Both the position numbers and the translations under genes were made by a program. Of a DNA stretch of 64,000 nucleotides, positions 10,501 to 20,819 are shown piece after piece. The notes under the pieces were generated by a model. The model saw only the letters and a list, made by a program, of their open reading frames with translations, was not told the origin of the DNA and ran no database searches. The number at the start of each line of letters is the position of its first letter. Position 1 is the stretch's first letter. The stretch covers positions 32,685,245 through 32,749,244 of the forward strand of contig OY848917.1 in the NCBI GenBank assembly GCA_963693285.1, read 5' to 3'. This DNA is from Xestospongia muta. Taxonomy: Eukaryota > Porifera > Demospongiae > Haplosclerida > Petrosiidae.

Positions 10501-13500
10501 GAGTTAGTGATATACTTGATGCTCATGTTGTGTTAATCAATGAAACCTATAACAACTAATTTCTCTATGATCAAATGACACCACTACATAGAGCCTCAAG
10601 TAATGGTCACACTGAAATAGTCCAATTACTCCTACAATTTAATGGAGATCCTAATATTTGTAATAATACTACTGTGTATTGCATGTAGATATTGTTGCAT
10701 GTATTATATATTATTAATTCTGTATCATACTTCATACTGTGGGCTAGTAATATAATTGATATTAATGTTGTAATAGTCAATGTGACCTATAACAATTAAT
10801 TCTCTACATTGAGTCTCAAGAAATGGTCACTCTGAGATAGTCCATTTACTTTTACATTATTATGCAGATCCTAATATTTGTAATAAGGTCAATCAATTCA
10901 CAGTCCTTGCTACTTCAAGGAGCATATACGACTATTAAAAATAATAAATGTAAGACTCCATTAGATGAATGTTGTGACACAAACAAGGATGAGATTGTTA
11001 GTCTTTTCTCTAAATACAATCCAAAACCAGGTAAGGTATTAAGCAACAACTCTATAGTACTCTTACTTGTTTGGTATGTTATTATTTAGTTTTGGAAGAT
11101 GTGTCTACATGGAATATTAAATACCTCAATGAAGAGCAGGTTTTTGAGAAACCAAAGTATGGAGTCAAGTTTGTCATTCCACCATCATCAATGAAAAAAG
11201 AGCAAGAAATCAAAATTGAAGTCAATGTAGTTTCACCAGAGGAGTCAGAGATCATCCTCCCTCCTGATGTTGAGTTTGTTAGCTGTTTCTACAATATTAA
11301 ATCAACAGGAAAATTCTCCAGACCAATTGAGCTTCATCTCCAACATAATGTTGAGCTCATGTCACAAAAGGAAAGTAAACAGCTAGCATTTATCAGAGCT
11401 AAAGGACCACCACCTTACAAGTTTGAGCTGTTACCAACTGAATGTGACCAAGTGTTCCGACCTTATGACAATTTTGGTGTCGTAAGAATTACTGATTTTT
11501 GTGTAATTTCTATAGTCATCAAAAAAATAAAGAGGCTTCTATTTAAACACAGTTATGCGATGACAGTCTTTTTCAAGGAAGCAAAGAAGTTTCGTTGGGA
11601 AATACAAACAGTCGTCACAAAAAATCTTGGACCTTTCTTGAGGTATGAAGCCATAAATGAAAAAAGAACTACAACACTATATTGCCACTTTATGCATGTT
11701 CTTTTCTCTATATTAGAGAGTGAACGCAGAGAAATGTTTTGAAAAGTGGAAAAGGATGGACCCTGTTATTATCATTAATCCTGAAAAAATTGTGGTTACA
11801 ATTAATGTTGAGTATTATGACATTAAGCCAATGTTGATTCCATTTGAAGTAAAGTCCTAGTTAATTGAAGTTTTAAAATTTTGTATTGTTTAAGCTTTCT
11901 AGGGAGATCATTGATCTATGTCAACCAGACACTGCTTTACCTTCCTTACCATTTGAAGTTTCTCTTAAAGATAAGAAAAAACTGACTGACCTAAAGCTTA
12001 CTTTTAAAGGAATAAGTGAACCGATCACTTTGGTAATTTCTGATTATAAACTGCAGCAACAGCTGAAGACAACAAGTGAGTGACATTAAAGATAAAATAT
12101 ACTCATGTTTTGATATAATGTCATATGATATTGCAGTTTGTTTGCTTATGTTTTACTTCTGTGTCTTTTTACTAGGCTCTCCTAAAGTAAGAGAAGCTGT
12201 TAACTCAAGTACTCCATTTTCAAGTAATTAGTTATGAATAGTTAACTATTGTTAGTTACATTCTTATTTCTCATATAATATAGGGACATCAAATGATACT
12301 ACTGATTCATCTTGTTTTAATACAGCAGTAGAAAGTATATTAGGTAAGACTACTAATATTTATTGTATATTGTTTCATATTGTTTAAGTATACACAGAGT
12401 TATATTGTACAATTTCAGACAACCATTTATTACAATATATTTCATTGTCCTAGGCACACCGTCTAAGGTTAAAGTAGCTAATACAATATATCCCTTAGTA
12501 TATTACTGTATCTTTCTGTTGAGGTCATGTTATTGTTAACAACATTACATTATAGTAATGGTGTATTTTTATCTTCAGACAAAGAACCTGAAAAAGATCA
12601 TCTTCAACGTGTCCTTGGTCCTATTGAATATAAATGGAAAGAGATCGGAGAAGCCTTGAAAATGCCATTTGGAACAATTCAATCTATTGACTATGATCGT
12701 GGCTATAATGATACTCGCAAGCTTTCTAAAGTCTTGCAAACCTGGATTGATACAAAACCATCTGATGTAACCTGGAGGAATCTTATCGATGTCATCAGAG
12801 AACATCCTGTCAAAGAACCAGTTCAAGCCAAGGCTATAATACACTTCTTGGCAAATTCAAAGATATCTGAACGTTACATCGAACGTGCTTCTAAATCACT
12901 TGTTGAGAAAACATGCCAAGGTTAGTCTTTGTTTGTTTAGTAATGTATTGCTTTGTTACATGTTTTCTATATGTATGTATCTGTATGCATCCACATGTAA
13001 TTTTAATGTGTGTGAATATGTGTATATTCTATTGTAGATATTGACCAGGTTCTTTCTAAAGTTCCTAAAACAAAAGATGTTGTAGCTTTACTAATGCCTA
13101 TTAAAGAGAAATGGTATACCATTGGGACCTCACTTGAAGTCGAAACTGGAGAACTAAATTCCTTGGAGACAAGCAATAACACAGCAGAGACAAATCTATC
13201 AATGGTGATTGGAAAATGGTTAGAGCAGAAGGCAAATGAAGCCACGTGGAATGTATTATTAAAGGAAGTGGAAGGTCCAATTATTAATAAGCGTCAAATT
13301 GGTGATAATATTCGTACATTTCTAAAGAGACCTGATGTTTATATAAATATGTCTTTGCTGAACATAATCCTTTGGTAAGTGAATGTATTATTATTTATTT
13401 TCGTTTAGTGTACATGTAATTAACAATGTCATGTACTTTTAATTTTGAACATTATCTTATTGTACTGTTCTATCTATATCATGTACAGGATCTTGCCTCA

Positions 13501-14500
13501 CCTCCATTAACTGAAAGTGACATTGAATATGCCTCTAAATCGCTTGTTAAGAAGACATGTCAAGGTTTGTCTACATTTATTTAATGGTGTATTACATACT
13601 AACTGATAGGGTCTGATATTTTGGGGAATACTACTAGTCTAATCATCTCTCCTTCATCAGGTAATAAGTCCTATAGTGTAATATAATTGTTAAGATACAT
13701 TTTATTTATACAGTAATAACACCTGACACTACTGATTCATCATGTCCTACTACAACAGTAAAGAGTATGTTAGGTAAGACCTAGGTCATTACTCCTAGTA
13801 CATCTACTTCTGTACATACACTCCATTTCAAGTAATTAATTATGACTAGTTAATTGTTATTGGTCACATTCTTGGTTCACATTTCTCATATAATATAGGG
13901 ACATCAAATGATACTACTGATTCATCTTGTTCTAATACAGCAGTAGAAAGTATATTAGGTAAGACTACTAATCTTTATTGTATAGTATTTCATATTGTTC
14001 AAGTATAAAGAGAATTGTATGATACAATTTCAGACAGCCATTCATTACAATATATCCTATTGTCCTAGGCACACACTCTAAGGCTAAAGTAGCTAATACA
14101 ATATATCCCTTAACATATTACTGTATCTTTTTATTGAGGTCATGTTATTGTTGACAACATTACATTATAGTAATGATGGTTTTTTTTTTATCTTCAGACA
14201 AAAAAACCTAAAAAAATTCATTTTCAACGTGTCCTTGGTCCTATTCAACAGAAATGGAGAGCAATTGGAGAAGCCTTGGAAATACCAAATGGAACAATCA
14301 AATCTATTGATCATGATCCACGTTACAATGATTGTAATAAGCTTTCTGAAGTCTTGCAGACTTGGATTGATACACAACCATCTGATGTGACCTGGAGGAA
14401 CCTCATTGATGTCATTACAGAATATCCTGTCAATGAACCAGGTCTAGCCAAGACTATACCAGACTTCTTAGCAAATCCAAAGATATCTTCTGAGTACTGA
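5891..14500 (+). CDS. Multi-domain Roc-COR / ankyrin / ZU5-UPA / death-domain gene, 5' end in gap, decayed
   Basis: This is the overall gene model; single exons are listed separately. The order is Roc-COR (5891-7515), linkers, ankyrin repeats (8442-8685 and 10904-11030), ZU5/UPA (11090-12075), Ser/Thr-rich linkers, death domains (12579-12920, 13038-13374 and 14198-14500). Proteins that join Roc-COR, ankyrin and death domains are known in the DAPK1 and Roco groups. Death domains recruit other death-domain partners, and ZU5-UPA-death modules occur in PIDD, UNC5 and ankyrins. A cytoplasmic scaffold in cell-death or immune signalling is therefore inferred. Lesions are an in-frame TGA at 6316, a frame problem between 11641 and 11717, two dead ankyrin exons and a frameshifted last death domain. 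No signal peptide or membrane segment is seen. It is either a pseudogene or a gene with a reduced active set of exons. Confidence 0.6.
7627..7702 (+). CDS. Linker exon DLASPPLT (76 bp)
   Basis: Acceptor gtacag, donor gtatgt, phase 0 to 1. Reads DLASPPLTKYDIECASKSLV then KKTRQ. A close copy lies at 13489-13564. Its end (ASKSLVKKT.Q) also resembles the end of the death-domain exon at 12579 (ASKSLVEKTCQ), showing that exon tails have been exchanged within the gene. No domain is recognised. Confidence 0.6.
7745..7795 (+). CDS. Ser/Thr-rich linker exon (51 bp)
   Basis: Acceptor gatag, donor gtaata, phase 1 to 1, reads GSDISAMTTSLISSPSTG. A copy lies at 13610-13660. Being phase-symmetric, it can be skipped or duplicated without a frame change. 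Confidence 0.5.
8230..8270 (+). CDS. Linker exon before the ankyrin repeats (41 bp)
   Basis: Acceptor gttcag, donor gtaagc. With the preceding phase-1 exon it reads DKDYKTSGDKPIGE and returns the frame to phase 0, exactly the phase needed by the ankyrin exon that follows. Confidence 0.55.
8442..8534 (+). CDS. Ankyrin repeat exon 1 (93 bp)
   Basis: Acceptor attactag, donor gtaatt, phase 0. Reads NQKLLTAAQNGDINGVTLAF then ENGANVKFCNE, a divergent first ankyrin repeat (LLxAAxxGD...GANV). Ankyrin repeats form stacked helix-loop-helix protein-binding surfaces. Confidence 0.75.
8587..8685 (+). CDS. Ankyrin repeat exon 2 (99 bp)
   Basis: Acceptor tttttag, donor gtagtt, phase 0, 33 codons. Reads DEMTALHIAASEGHSEIVIM then ILQLNVNPDIVNK, a canonical repeat with TALHIAA and GH motifs. 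One repeat per exon is the same architecture as the large gene at 31101 onward. Confidence 0.8.
8686..10568 (+). other. Long intron with an unplaced degenerate coding relic
   Basis: Mostly AT-rich intron. A protein-like stretch near 9750-9910 (RIADAVYSYLLSLQNTNRLS, then SDKWLVASLYGQ-stop) and broken continuations to about 10260 suggest the remains of an inserted element or gene that I cannot name. A short GT run lies near 9342-9358. Confidence 0.3.
10569..10667 (+). pseudogene. Dead ankyrin exon without splice sites
   Basis: Thirty-three open codons (DQMTPLHRASSNGHTEIVQL then LLQFNGDPNICNN) match an ankyrin repeat. The acceptor AG (tctctatg) and the donor GT (aataatact) are both lost, so it probably cannot be spliced in. 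Confidence 0.7.
10804..10887 (+). pseudogene. Second, truncated ankyrin exon copy with in-frame TGA
   Basis: Resembles the exon at 10569 (NGHSEIVHLLLHYYADPNIC then NK, with a donor-like aag|gtcaat) but starts late and has TGA at 10810. The two copies and their flanks are a tandem duplication about 230 bp apart. Confidence 0.6.
10904..11030 (+). CDS. Last ankyrin-like exon before ZU5 (127 bp)
   Basis: Acceptor ttcacag, donor gtaagg, phase 0 to 1. Reads SLLLQGAYTTIKNNKCKTPL then DECCDTNKDEIVSLFSKYNP, containing the TPLD...EIVSLF pattern of a terminal ankyrin repeat. It leads in phase into the ZU5 exon. Confidence 0.6.
11090..11742 (+). CDS. ZU5-like and UPA-like exon
   Basis: Acceptor ttatttag. 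Starts VLEDVSTWNIKYLNEEQVFE, then FVIPPSSMKKEQEIKIEV, PPYKFELLPTECDQVF and YDNFGVVRITDFCVISIV. This is the pattern of a ZU5 domain (beta-sandwich, PPSSM...V, FxxPIELHLQH) entering a UPA-like segment (SYAMTVFFKEAKKFRWEIQT). The open frame ends with TGA at 11740-11742, while homologous-looking UPA sequence continues in another frame from 11717. A donor-like AG|gtatga at 11642 does not give matching phase. Either a frameshift has occurred or the splice site has been missed. Confidence 0.6.
11717..11860 (+). CDS. UPA continuation exon
   Basis: Follows acceptor tatattag. Reads RVNAEKCFEKWKRMDPVIII, NPEKIVVTINVEYYDIKPML, IPFE, with a donor-like gaa|gtaaag at 11849 or a stop at 11858. CFEKWKRMDP...VINPE is typical of the region between ZU5 and death domains in such proteins. 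Overlaps in another frame with the end of the previous exon. Confidence 0.5.
   Translation, partial: RVNAEKCFEKWKRMDPVIIINPEKIVVTINVEYYDIKPMLIPFEVKS
11903..12075 (+). CDS. UPA/pre-death linker exon
   Basis: Acceptor tttctag, donor gtgagt. Reads EIIDLCQPDTALPSLPFEVS, LKDKKKLTDLKLTFKGISEP, ITLVISDYKLQQQLKTTS. Beta-rich content with FKGISEP...I fits the last strands of a UPA-type domain. The incoming phase depends on which acceptor AG is used (11902 or 11907). Confidence 0.5.
12176..12223 (+). CDS. Ser-rich linker exon (48 bp)
   Basis: Acceptor actag, donor gtaatt, phase 1 to 1, reads SSPKVREAVNSSTPFS. A fragment of a related exon lacking splice sites appears near 13815-13832. Confidence 0.45.
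12284..12343 (+). CDS. 60-bp linker exon, copy 1
   Basis: Acceptor aatatag, donor gtaaga, phase 1 to 1. Reads TSNDTTDSSCFNTAVESILG. Near-identical copies lie at 13899-13958 and, more diverged, 13714-13773. Function unknown; probably a flexible spacer between UPA and death domains. Confidence 0.5.
12579..12920 (+). CDS. Death domain exon 1 (342 bp)
   Basis: Acceptor cttcag, donor gttagt, phase 1 to 1, 114 codons. Reads LQRVLGPIEYKWKEIGEALK, MPFGTIQSIDYD, KLSKVLQTWIDTKPSDVTWR, NLIDVI. It shows the six-helix death-fold pattern with the conserved W in YKWKEIG, the I-x-x-I before the helix-3 turn, and W in VTWRNLIDVI. Death domains make homotypic contacts in apoptosis and NF-kB-type assemblies. 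The exon was duplicated to 14198-14500. Confidence 0.85.
13038..13374 (+). CDS. Death domain exon 2, chimeric 3' end
   Basis: Acceptor attgtag. Reads DIDQVLSKVPKTKDVVALLM, IKEKWYTIGTSLEVETGELN, SMVIGKWLEQKANEATWNVL: a second, diverged death domain (W in KEKWYTIG, W in ATWNVLLKEV). The last bases before the donor (tgtctttgctg.ac.taatcctttg, 13350-13374) are a copy of the end of the COR exon at 7492-7515, so the exon was fused to duplicated DNA. The donor now leaves phase 2, whereas the next exon copy expects phase 0. Confidence 0.75.
13489..13660 (+). CDS. Duplicated linker exons (76 bp and 51 bp)
   Basis: Exon 13489-13564 (DLASPPLTESDIEYASKSLV) and exon 13610-13660 (GSDILGNTTSLIISPSSG) duplicate 7627-7702 and 7745-7795, including the intron between them. 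Splice sites are kept (donors gtttgt and gtaata). Because the upstream exon ends in phase 2, the first one would be read out of frame if spliced directly. Confidence 0.55.
13714..13773 (+). CDS. 60-bp linker exon, copy 2
   Basis: Acceptor tatacag, donor gtaaga, phase 1 to 1. Reads VITPDTTDSSCPTTTVKSML, clearly related to the exons at 12284 and 13899 (DTTDSSC core). Confidence 0.45.
13899..13958 (+). CDS. 60-bp linker exon, copy 3
   Basis: Acceptor aatatag, donor gtaaga, phase 1 to 1. Reads TSNDTTDSSCSNTAVESILG, one residue different from the copy at 12284. Part of the tandem block that also copied the death-domain exon. Confidence 0.5.
14198..14500 (+). pseudogene. Death domain exon 3, frameshifted tandem copy
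   Basis: A copy of the exon at 12579: RAIGEALEIPNGTIKSIDHD, then DPRYNDCNKLSEVLQTWIDT, VTWRNLIDVI, ending at TGA 14498-14500. One extra A in the run just after the acceptor (ttcagacaaaaaaacct, where copy 1 has acaaagaacct) shifts the frame at the start. It could still be read by a different splice phase, but as it stands it is broken. Confidence 0.7.
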
Positions 14501-14761
14501 ACACTTGTAGTTTTTGATTTGTTCTTTTTTTGATGTAGTAATTAGTTTGTATTCCATTTTTATCTTGATAGTACACCCTATGTTCTAATTACTATCTTTA
14601 ACTACATAGAAATATAAGAAGCCAACTATCTGCTACATGTAATTAAACAAGCCCAGTTTGTCATTGCAGAACCACTAACAACTCGTATTATTGCACATAT
14701 CTTTATAAGCCATGAAGTAGGGAATGTTCTCTACAAGCATGCTTATCATAGGGAATATTAT

Positions 14762-14975
14762 AGTAGTTGTGTTACTGTCCTGTTAAGCTCACTTGCTGTG
14801 TTTTTGATCCTTTTCAAGGTTATAAATGCCATTGAAATTATAAGGAGTTATACTACTGGTTTAACTTCATTAAAAACATCAGCAAAGGAAAGAAGAAATT
14901 AAAACAATTCCAAATTATTGTAAAGGGAGGTCAACTTAGTGAGCTGACTACTAGCTTGGATCCAATAGTTTTGTA
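14762..14975 (+). pseudogene. Degraded duplicate of the Roc region
   Basis: Base-level similarity to 5900-6115 is plain: ttttgatccttttcaagg, ttatactactggtttaact, agtgagctgactactagctt. Deletions and frame breaks remove coding capacity. It marks a second, largely lost copy of the same gene type directly downstream. Confidence 0.75.
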
Positions 14976-15618
14976 AATTTGATTTTGTTTACTTTTTGAT
15001 TTGAAGCCATATCTACAATAGCTTCCATGACAACAATGTGTAGATATTAAAAAAATATATGTTTGAACATTAGACAGGTATATCCGCGTCACACAGCTTG
15101 TAAACTAATGGTATGACAATGATCAGTACTAGTAACGGAAGGTGTCCACTTATCTTTATTATCATCAGAGATTAACTATCAAGTGATGATGGCGTGCTTG
15201 TATCAACAGTTGTAAATGGGTTAAATCTTGTTAGTTCTGCAAATGGTTTAACATCTATATTACCTAATGTAACAGGATTTTCTTTTAATAGAATAATAGA
15301 ATAATTACCACTAACTGTTAAATCTGTAAATTATGACTGGTATAAAATGTCTTACAGTCTTTGGACAAAGTTAATTGATGGGTCTGTTCCCATCAGCCAA
15401 TATGGGAAGGGCAAATAGATGTACTATATGTTGCAGTCACTTCACAGACACATGGTTATTCTACTGTCATTCTGTTGATGGTATGTGTATCTACTAGATA
15501 TAAATGTTTAATGTTCCTATAGTTATTTATTTATAATTTTCTGATAAGCCTCAAGAAACATTGCAACCACTTAACTTATCAACACCATCCTCACTGGTAT
15601 CATTGCCATCTGTCTATA

Positions 15619-15623
<5 letters not shown>

Positions 15624-15659
<36 letters not shown>
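15624..15659 (+). repeat. (TA)n microsatellite
   Basis: About 17 TA units, directly visible, immediately before an ankyrin-like relic exon. Confidence 0.9.
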
Positions 15660-15661
<2 letters not shown>

Positions 15662-15765
15662 AGGCAAGACCCCTCTCTATGTTGCATCAGAGAAAGGCTA
15701 CATTGAAATTGTGCAAGTATTACTAAAGGCTAAAGCCTAGTGCTGATATAGTAAACAACAGAAAT
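15660..15765 (+). pseudogene. Ankyrin exon relic
   Basis: After acceptor-like tatatag the frame reads KGKTPLYVASEKGYIEIVQV then LLKAKA-stop. A one-base shift restores SADIVNN, the usual ankyrin end. The single indel makes it a dead exon. It resembles the TPLY.A repeats of the gene at 31101 onward. Confidence 0.65.
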
Positions 15766-16276
15766 TGTCTGATGTATCATATTTCCTTGATTAATGTCAG
15801 AGCACTTAGACCTGACATCAAAGATGGAAGGTATATGCTTAATGTAGTTATTAACCATTGTCTTCCAAAAAATGTAATCTTTCCTTGATGAGCTTGATTT
15901 TTGTTGAAACTTAATGCAACTGTCTCAAAATAAGTAAACATATTATGAACATACAGTACATGTCAATATGAGAACTGTTGTAGCCTACTAGTACACAAAT
16001 ATATATTGAGTTTAAATAGATCAATGAAACAAACCACACCCCATGATATACCCACTAGTCTAGTTAACTACTGGTCACATTATAGTTATTACCTGCTGAG
16101 ATATAACGTAGTTAACACACACTAAAATATTCCACTAGTTCAACTATATTTTAATAATATATCGTTTATCACTGACATATTTGCATATAACTTTAAAAAT
16201 AAATTTAGACACAATTCAGTGTTGTTTAAGTTGATCAAAACAACAACTACAATCCATCATGATAGTATAATATATT
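15766..16276. other. Intergenic, nothing recognised
   Basis: AT-rich DNA without a gene or bounded repeat that I can support. Confidence 0.4.
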
Positions 16277-16515
16277 TGTGACCTGATTTGCAAAAAGGGA
16301 CCACTTCTGTCAAAACATTTGTCACCTGATTTGTAAAAAAAAACTGTCAAAACATATCAAAAAATAGTTTTGCATACATATAGAATAGTTATGCATATAT
16401 AGCAACTGTGTGTATACAAAAGTGAGATGTTTGAGATGTTTTAACAGTGGTTTGTTCACAAAACAGAGCACAAATATTTTGAAAGAAGTGGTTCCTTTTT
16501 GGAAATCAGGTCACA
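16277..16515. mobile_element. MITE, 239 bp, about 33-bp TIRs
   Basis: Left end TGTGACCTGATTTGCAAAAA at 16277-16309 and right end 16483-16515 are inverted copies with few mismatches. A second partial copy of the left end follows at about 16319. The flanks share ATTT (left ...atatttg, right ...cacattt), a possible short target duplication. There is no coding capacity. The superfamily is not assigned. Confidence 0.7.
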
Positions 16516-18840
16516 TTTACTCATAATAAAGTTGACATTTAAAATAGTACTAGAACTGAAACAATAATAATAACAGTGAAGAATTCATACAATAGCAAAA
16601 TGTTAGAACAAGGTAGGAGCATTGTGATTTGGAGTTACTTCTAATGACAACACTATCATGACACTAAACATAATATTATTGTGTCAAAATAGAAAGGCAA
16701 GAAATGAAATTACTTGTCCCACATTCTTTAACTTCAAAAAACTATTAACTATAAGATTGATGTACATGTAACTACATGTAAAGTGTGTGTTTTTGGGTCA
16801 AGATGTTTTAAATAGAATTTTGATACAGTAAGTACTTGTAACATACTTGTCTGTTTTTGGAAGATCTTTAGGTTTGGGGTACCAGCACATTACCTCTCTT
16901 TATGTCTCTCAGTAATAATGCTTTGATCATTGTCTTGCCTCTTTGTATTGTGTTTGAAAGTGTCAATGAATTCACTTATTTAAACGCACCATAAACCACT
17001 AACATGTAAATAGATACTTATAAAATATCTCATATAATAGAGTACTTTTCATATTATGATATGTTATTATACAATATTACTGTACTAGTTAGTAATAAGG
17101 TATTTATATGTACTGTATTAATGGAGTATCGCGAATTAATCCTAATAGTTTACATGTACATGTACTAAGATATCAAGTTTATAAATAATTATGACTTTCC
17201 TTCTTCTCTCTTTATAGACTGTTGATTCTAATAACTCCATCTATCTCAAGTAGTAGTATTTGTTATTACAGTAGATATTCTATTAATAAAGAACTATAAA
17301 GTAATATGATGTCATCATACTTTATAATAACTATTAAATATTATATATTGTTGATTGATTTATTAAGTGATATAACTTATAACATCTATATTATATAAGT
17401 ACTATGAAAGGACATTTCAGACTTTAAATTTGTCTGGACAACCAATACTAAAGATCAATAAACAAAACCAAGCTATATATACAATACAACAATCAATTCA
17501 AATATATCTAAGAAGTCCATAGCAACAGCCAATGAGTTAATTAGCTGGAATAGAGTCCTTGACATATCACAATTGGTTGAAGTGAGCAAGGTTGTTTTGA
17601 ATAATGATCTAGGACTTTGTGTGTATCTGCTATGTTTACTGATGATAGAAGATTGAAATCTGAGTTGTTGTTTTATATTTAGTGGCAGAATGGTGCAGGA
17701 ATTTTGTGGTGAAAACACCAAAGGCAAATCTTCTATTGACAACCTGGTTGATCTTCCCCCTCAAAATTTAATATGTACATCAAGTTTCAAATCATTGACA
17801 TTAATATTCACTCAGTGAAATAATGTTGTGTAAAATAGTTCTTTTAAAGTGATCTCCTTTCTACCTTTTCCCCGCGATTAAACCATCAAATTCTTTCTCA
17901 GATTTTTCAACATAACTATGGTTAATAACTAGAGTCTCCATGCAGCTCTTTACCTCTTCTTGATGGCTTAACTTAACAGTTTGTAAGAGTCACAGCTACA
18001 TTCTTAACATGAGCTCGTCCAACTGATAATATATTCATTATTAAAACCTGGGTACACACAATCTTTTTTTCAACAGTTCATTCTTCATTAAAGAAAGAAC
18101 TGGTCTTGTTCGACTTCAATGAATAAAAAAGTCAACACACCACCTACGTCTGTTCCTGAAGATTTTGAACAAATGTCAATTAAATTGTCAAAGGTTCTCT
18201 TTTTGGCCATTACTGGTAACACATCTCCCCACATTGTGTGAGGCTTCATGTACATGTATATTCCCAATATACTACTGTGTTTACAGTGTTTAGTGGTATA
18301 GGTCACATTTACTGTGTTCATATGTATACCATGTATATTGTGTACTCTATCTTAGCCAAACAGGTAACAGTTACCCCAATATTAAGTATAGCTGTCATTT
18401 CTCAACTTATGAAATAATACTTCCAACAAAATTATGCAATGTTGGCAGTCAGAGTTTCAGCAGAATAGAAAGTGAAAAGACATATATATCTATCACAATA
18501 AATTGAACATAATAGTTTGATCAGGCTCACCTCATCAAATAGTTTGTTTCATATTATTGAAGACATTTGTTAGAATATTCTTAATCTACTCCATTTCTAG
18601 TAATGAAGCCAGGAAGTTGATATCTTAGTTACAGTGTAAATGTTGAAAATCTAATCTATATAAAAGTAAGGTGAACTCTATGTGTAGTGTAAAGAAAAGT
18701 GACATTTAAAATCTAATAATTCAATTGTGTATGTAATAATATAATCAAACAAAGCCATGCAAATATTACCTAAAATCTTAAATCATAATTAGACCAAATT
18801 TACAATGTAAGTATAAGATCACTAAGGAAACAAATTTGTA
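16516..18840. other. Intergenic; weak coding-like stretches only
   Basis: Short open frames near 17500-17740 and 18088-18240 (the latter includes DNLIDICSKSSGTDVGGVLT on the minus strand) lack splice or homology support. I do not call genes here. Confidence 0.35.
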
Positions 18841-19999
18841 TTATTTCACATAGATCTCATACTGAGCTACAGGACAATCTTCATCAGATGTTGCTTCACT
18901 AAGGCAGATCCTCATCTCTATGTCATCTGTAGTGGAGTAACTGAATTTCATAAAAAACCAAGGTATACTAGTATTTTGACAACAGGCAGTTTCTATACTA
19001 CCACATTGATGGCCATCCCACAGTGGATCGTTAGTATAGAATTTACCTACAATAGATTGTTATGGCTTTGCACTCCAGACTCACAATAATAGTCACTACC
19101 AACAAGTGATGGTGGAGGTCTAGGATATTTGCTACCACATGGACATAGACTATAAAGATACCTGTCAGTTTTGCCAACTATAAAAGTCCAATAATGGTTA
19201 CGAGGATTACCATGAGCAAAACTAATACCATCAATGTAATGTGCGTTAATATCATTGATAGTGGTGTGGTGTGCTCCATCTGGCCAGCCAACTTGATATC
19301 CAATTACTTTACCACACACTAGAGAGTACTCAATGTTCTTTGATGGAAATGTTATTCCTACACAGCTACCTCCACTACTAACTGGTCAACTACATGCTCA
19401 AACGCTATTTTCATTATACAGTCTAAATTCATCAGGATATTTCTCATTGCTATATGTCATGTTAAGATAAGACACCCTCATCCAACCTCCTGTGGAATTA
19501 CACAACTCCTCCATATAACAGTACACTTGATGAGCAATGGTACAATCATCAGTTATGATATAATAACCTGAACAACCGTCTGGACATTTTCTCTTGGCCT
19601 CCTCACATGAACAAGGAAGTAATAACAATGGAGGAGGACATTTCTTTGTAGTAGTGTTCTCATGAATATCTTGAAGAATATTAACATCTTCTTTAATGTC
19701 ATCAACATTACCTTCTAATCTAGCCATACTCTTATTGAGATTACTAACAATCTCAAGTATCCTTAAAATGCCTTCATTGTACAATCTTGTCTCTAACCTT
19801 GTATGGGACTAGTTGGATTATTACCATCTTCACAAGCCGGACAGCTACTGAGAGAAGATTGAGTAAGGAGTTGATTAATAGCTGCAGTCAAGTTAGCTAT
19901 GGCATCATTTGTACTACTACCTCCATCAGAATCGCTCAATGGATTACACATACCAGTAGTAACTAGTATGACTACCAGAAAAGATAGAAGGGAAGTCAT
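18841..19999 (-). pseudogene. Secreted cysteine-rich fibrinogen-like protein gene, four lesions
   Basis: Starts with signal peptide MTSLLSFLVVILVTTGMC. A helical coil follows (ILRILEIVSNLNKSMARLEG), then a Cys-rich domain: CPDGCSGYYIITDDCTIAHQ, GGWMRVSYLNMTYSNEKYPD, CVGITFPSKNIEYSLVCGKV, HGNPRNHYWTFIVG, DPLWDGHQCGSIETACC, and end VAQYEIYVK-stop at 18841-18843. This pattern (SGYY.I, GGWMRVAYLNMT, PLWDG..C) occurs in secreted fibrinogen-domain-like proteins of sponges and cnidarians; the role is unknown. Lesions are a frameshift near 19795, TGA at 19398-19400 and at 19386-19388, and a frameshift near 19047. Both TGAs fit former CGA (Arg) codons. Confidence 0.75.
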
Positions 20000-20099
20000 T
20001 GTAACTCTTGTACTGTTCTACTCCTGTTGCATTGTATGATAGACTGATATTGTCTACCTTATATATATATATTCACTGAGATAGTGAGATAACTAAATT

Positions 20100-20540
20100 G
20101 TAAAGACTATCTAGTGTAGAACTTCTTTTCTTGACCACATCATAATACTGCTTCACCTCAATGACTACACTAACATTAACCAGGACTCTCCTTTCTGAGC
20201 ATTTGTTGTGCTAACAGCTTTAGTTGAAGGACTACCAGAAACATTCTTCATCCACCTCTTAAAAACTATCCTGATTTTAAAGTATGGTTATCTCTCCCAC
20301 CCTTCAAAAGACAAGTGTTACCTCAAGGGTACTACCCAATACCAAATTAGATCAGTGGTCTTGATTAACAGCTGCATGTCACAGAGCTAGTGCTAGTCGT
20401 AAACAACACCTGTGTTAAAGGACTACCTAAAACATTCCTTGTTCACCTCATAAAAACATCCATCTGGTAATTGACTACATCAACATCAACTATAGATCTC
20501 TTTTCTCATAAAATGATACTACATCAATGTTAACAATCTA
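20100..20540. repeat. Degenerate direct duplication
   Basis: A stretch of about 45 bp (aaggactacc.aaacattc..., then cacctc.taaaaac) occurs at 20226 and again at 20418. The copies differ at several positions. No gene is seen. Confidence 0.45.
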
Positions 20541-20819
20541 AGACACATATTTATTTGTAGGAGAGTGAACAATTTTAATCATAGAAACAGCAGGAACAAA
20601 CAAACTAATGTCAATATTACGTAGACTCAAAAATATCAAAACTCAAAGGAACTAGTCATTGTCCTTCTTGATCATAAATGACACTCATATTGCCTGGTTT
20701 AAGACTTTGCTTTATGTATAATATGTGTACATAGTATGAATAGTCTATGTCAATGTACTAAATAAGTTTACTGACTGCTGAAATTGAATGTACCCACATT
20801 ACACATAAATAAGGTAGGT

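Noticed and set aside
16261..16520. Hairpin as a regulatory RNA
   Set aside because: The long inverted ends with short flanking duplication fit a MITE better than a structured RNA gene.
17473..17742. 89-codon minus-strand ORF (plus-strand reading also looks coding)
   Set aside because: Both strands give plausible short peptides, which argues for chance; there are no supporting splice sites or homology.
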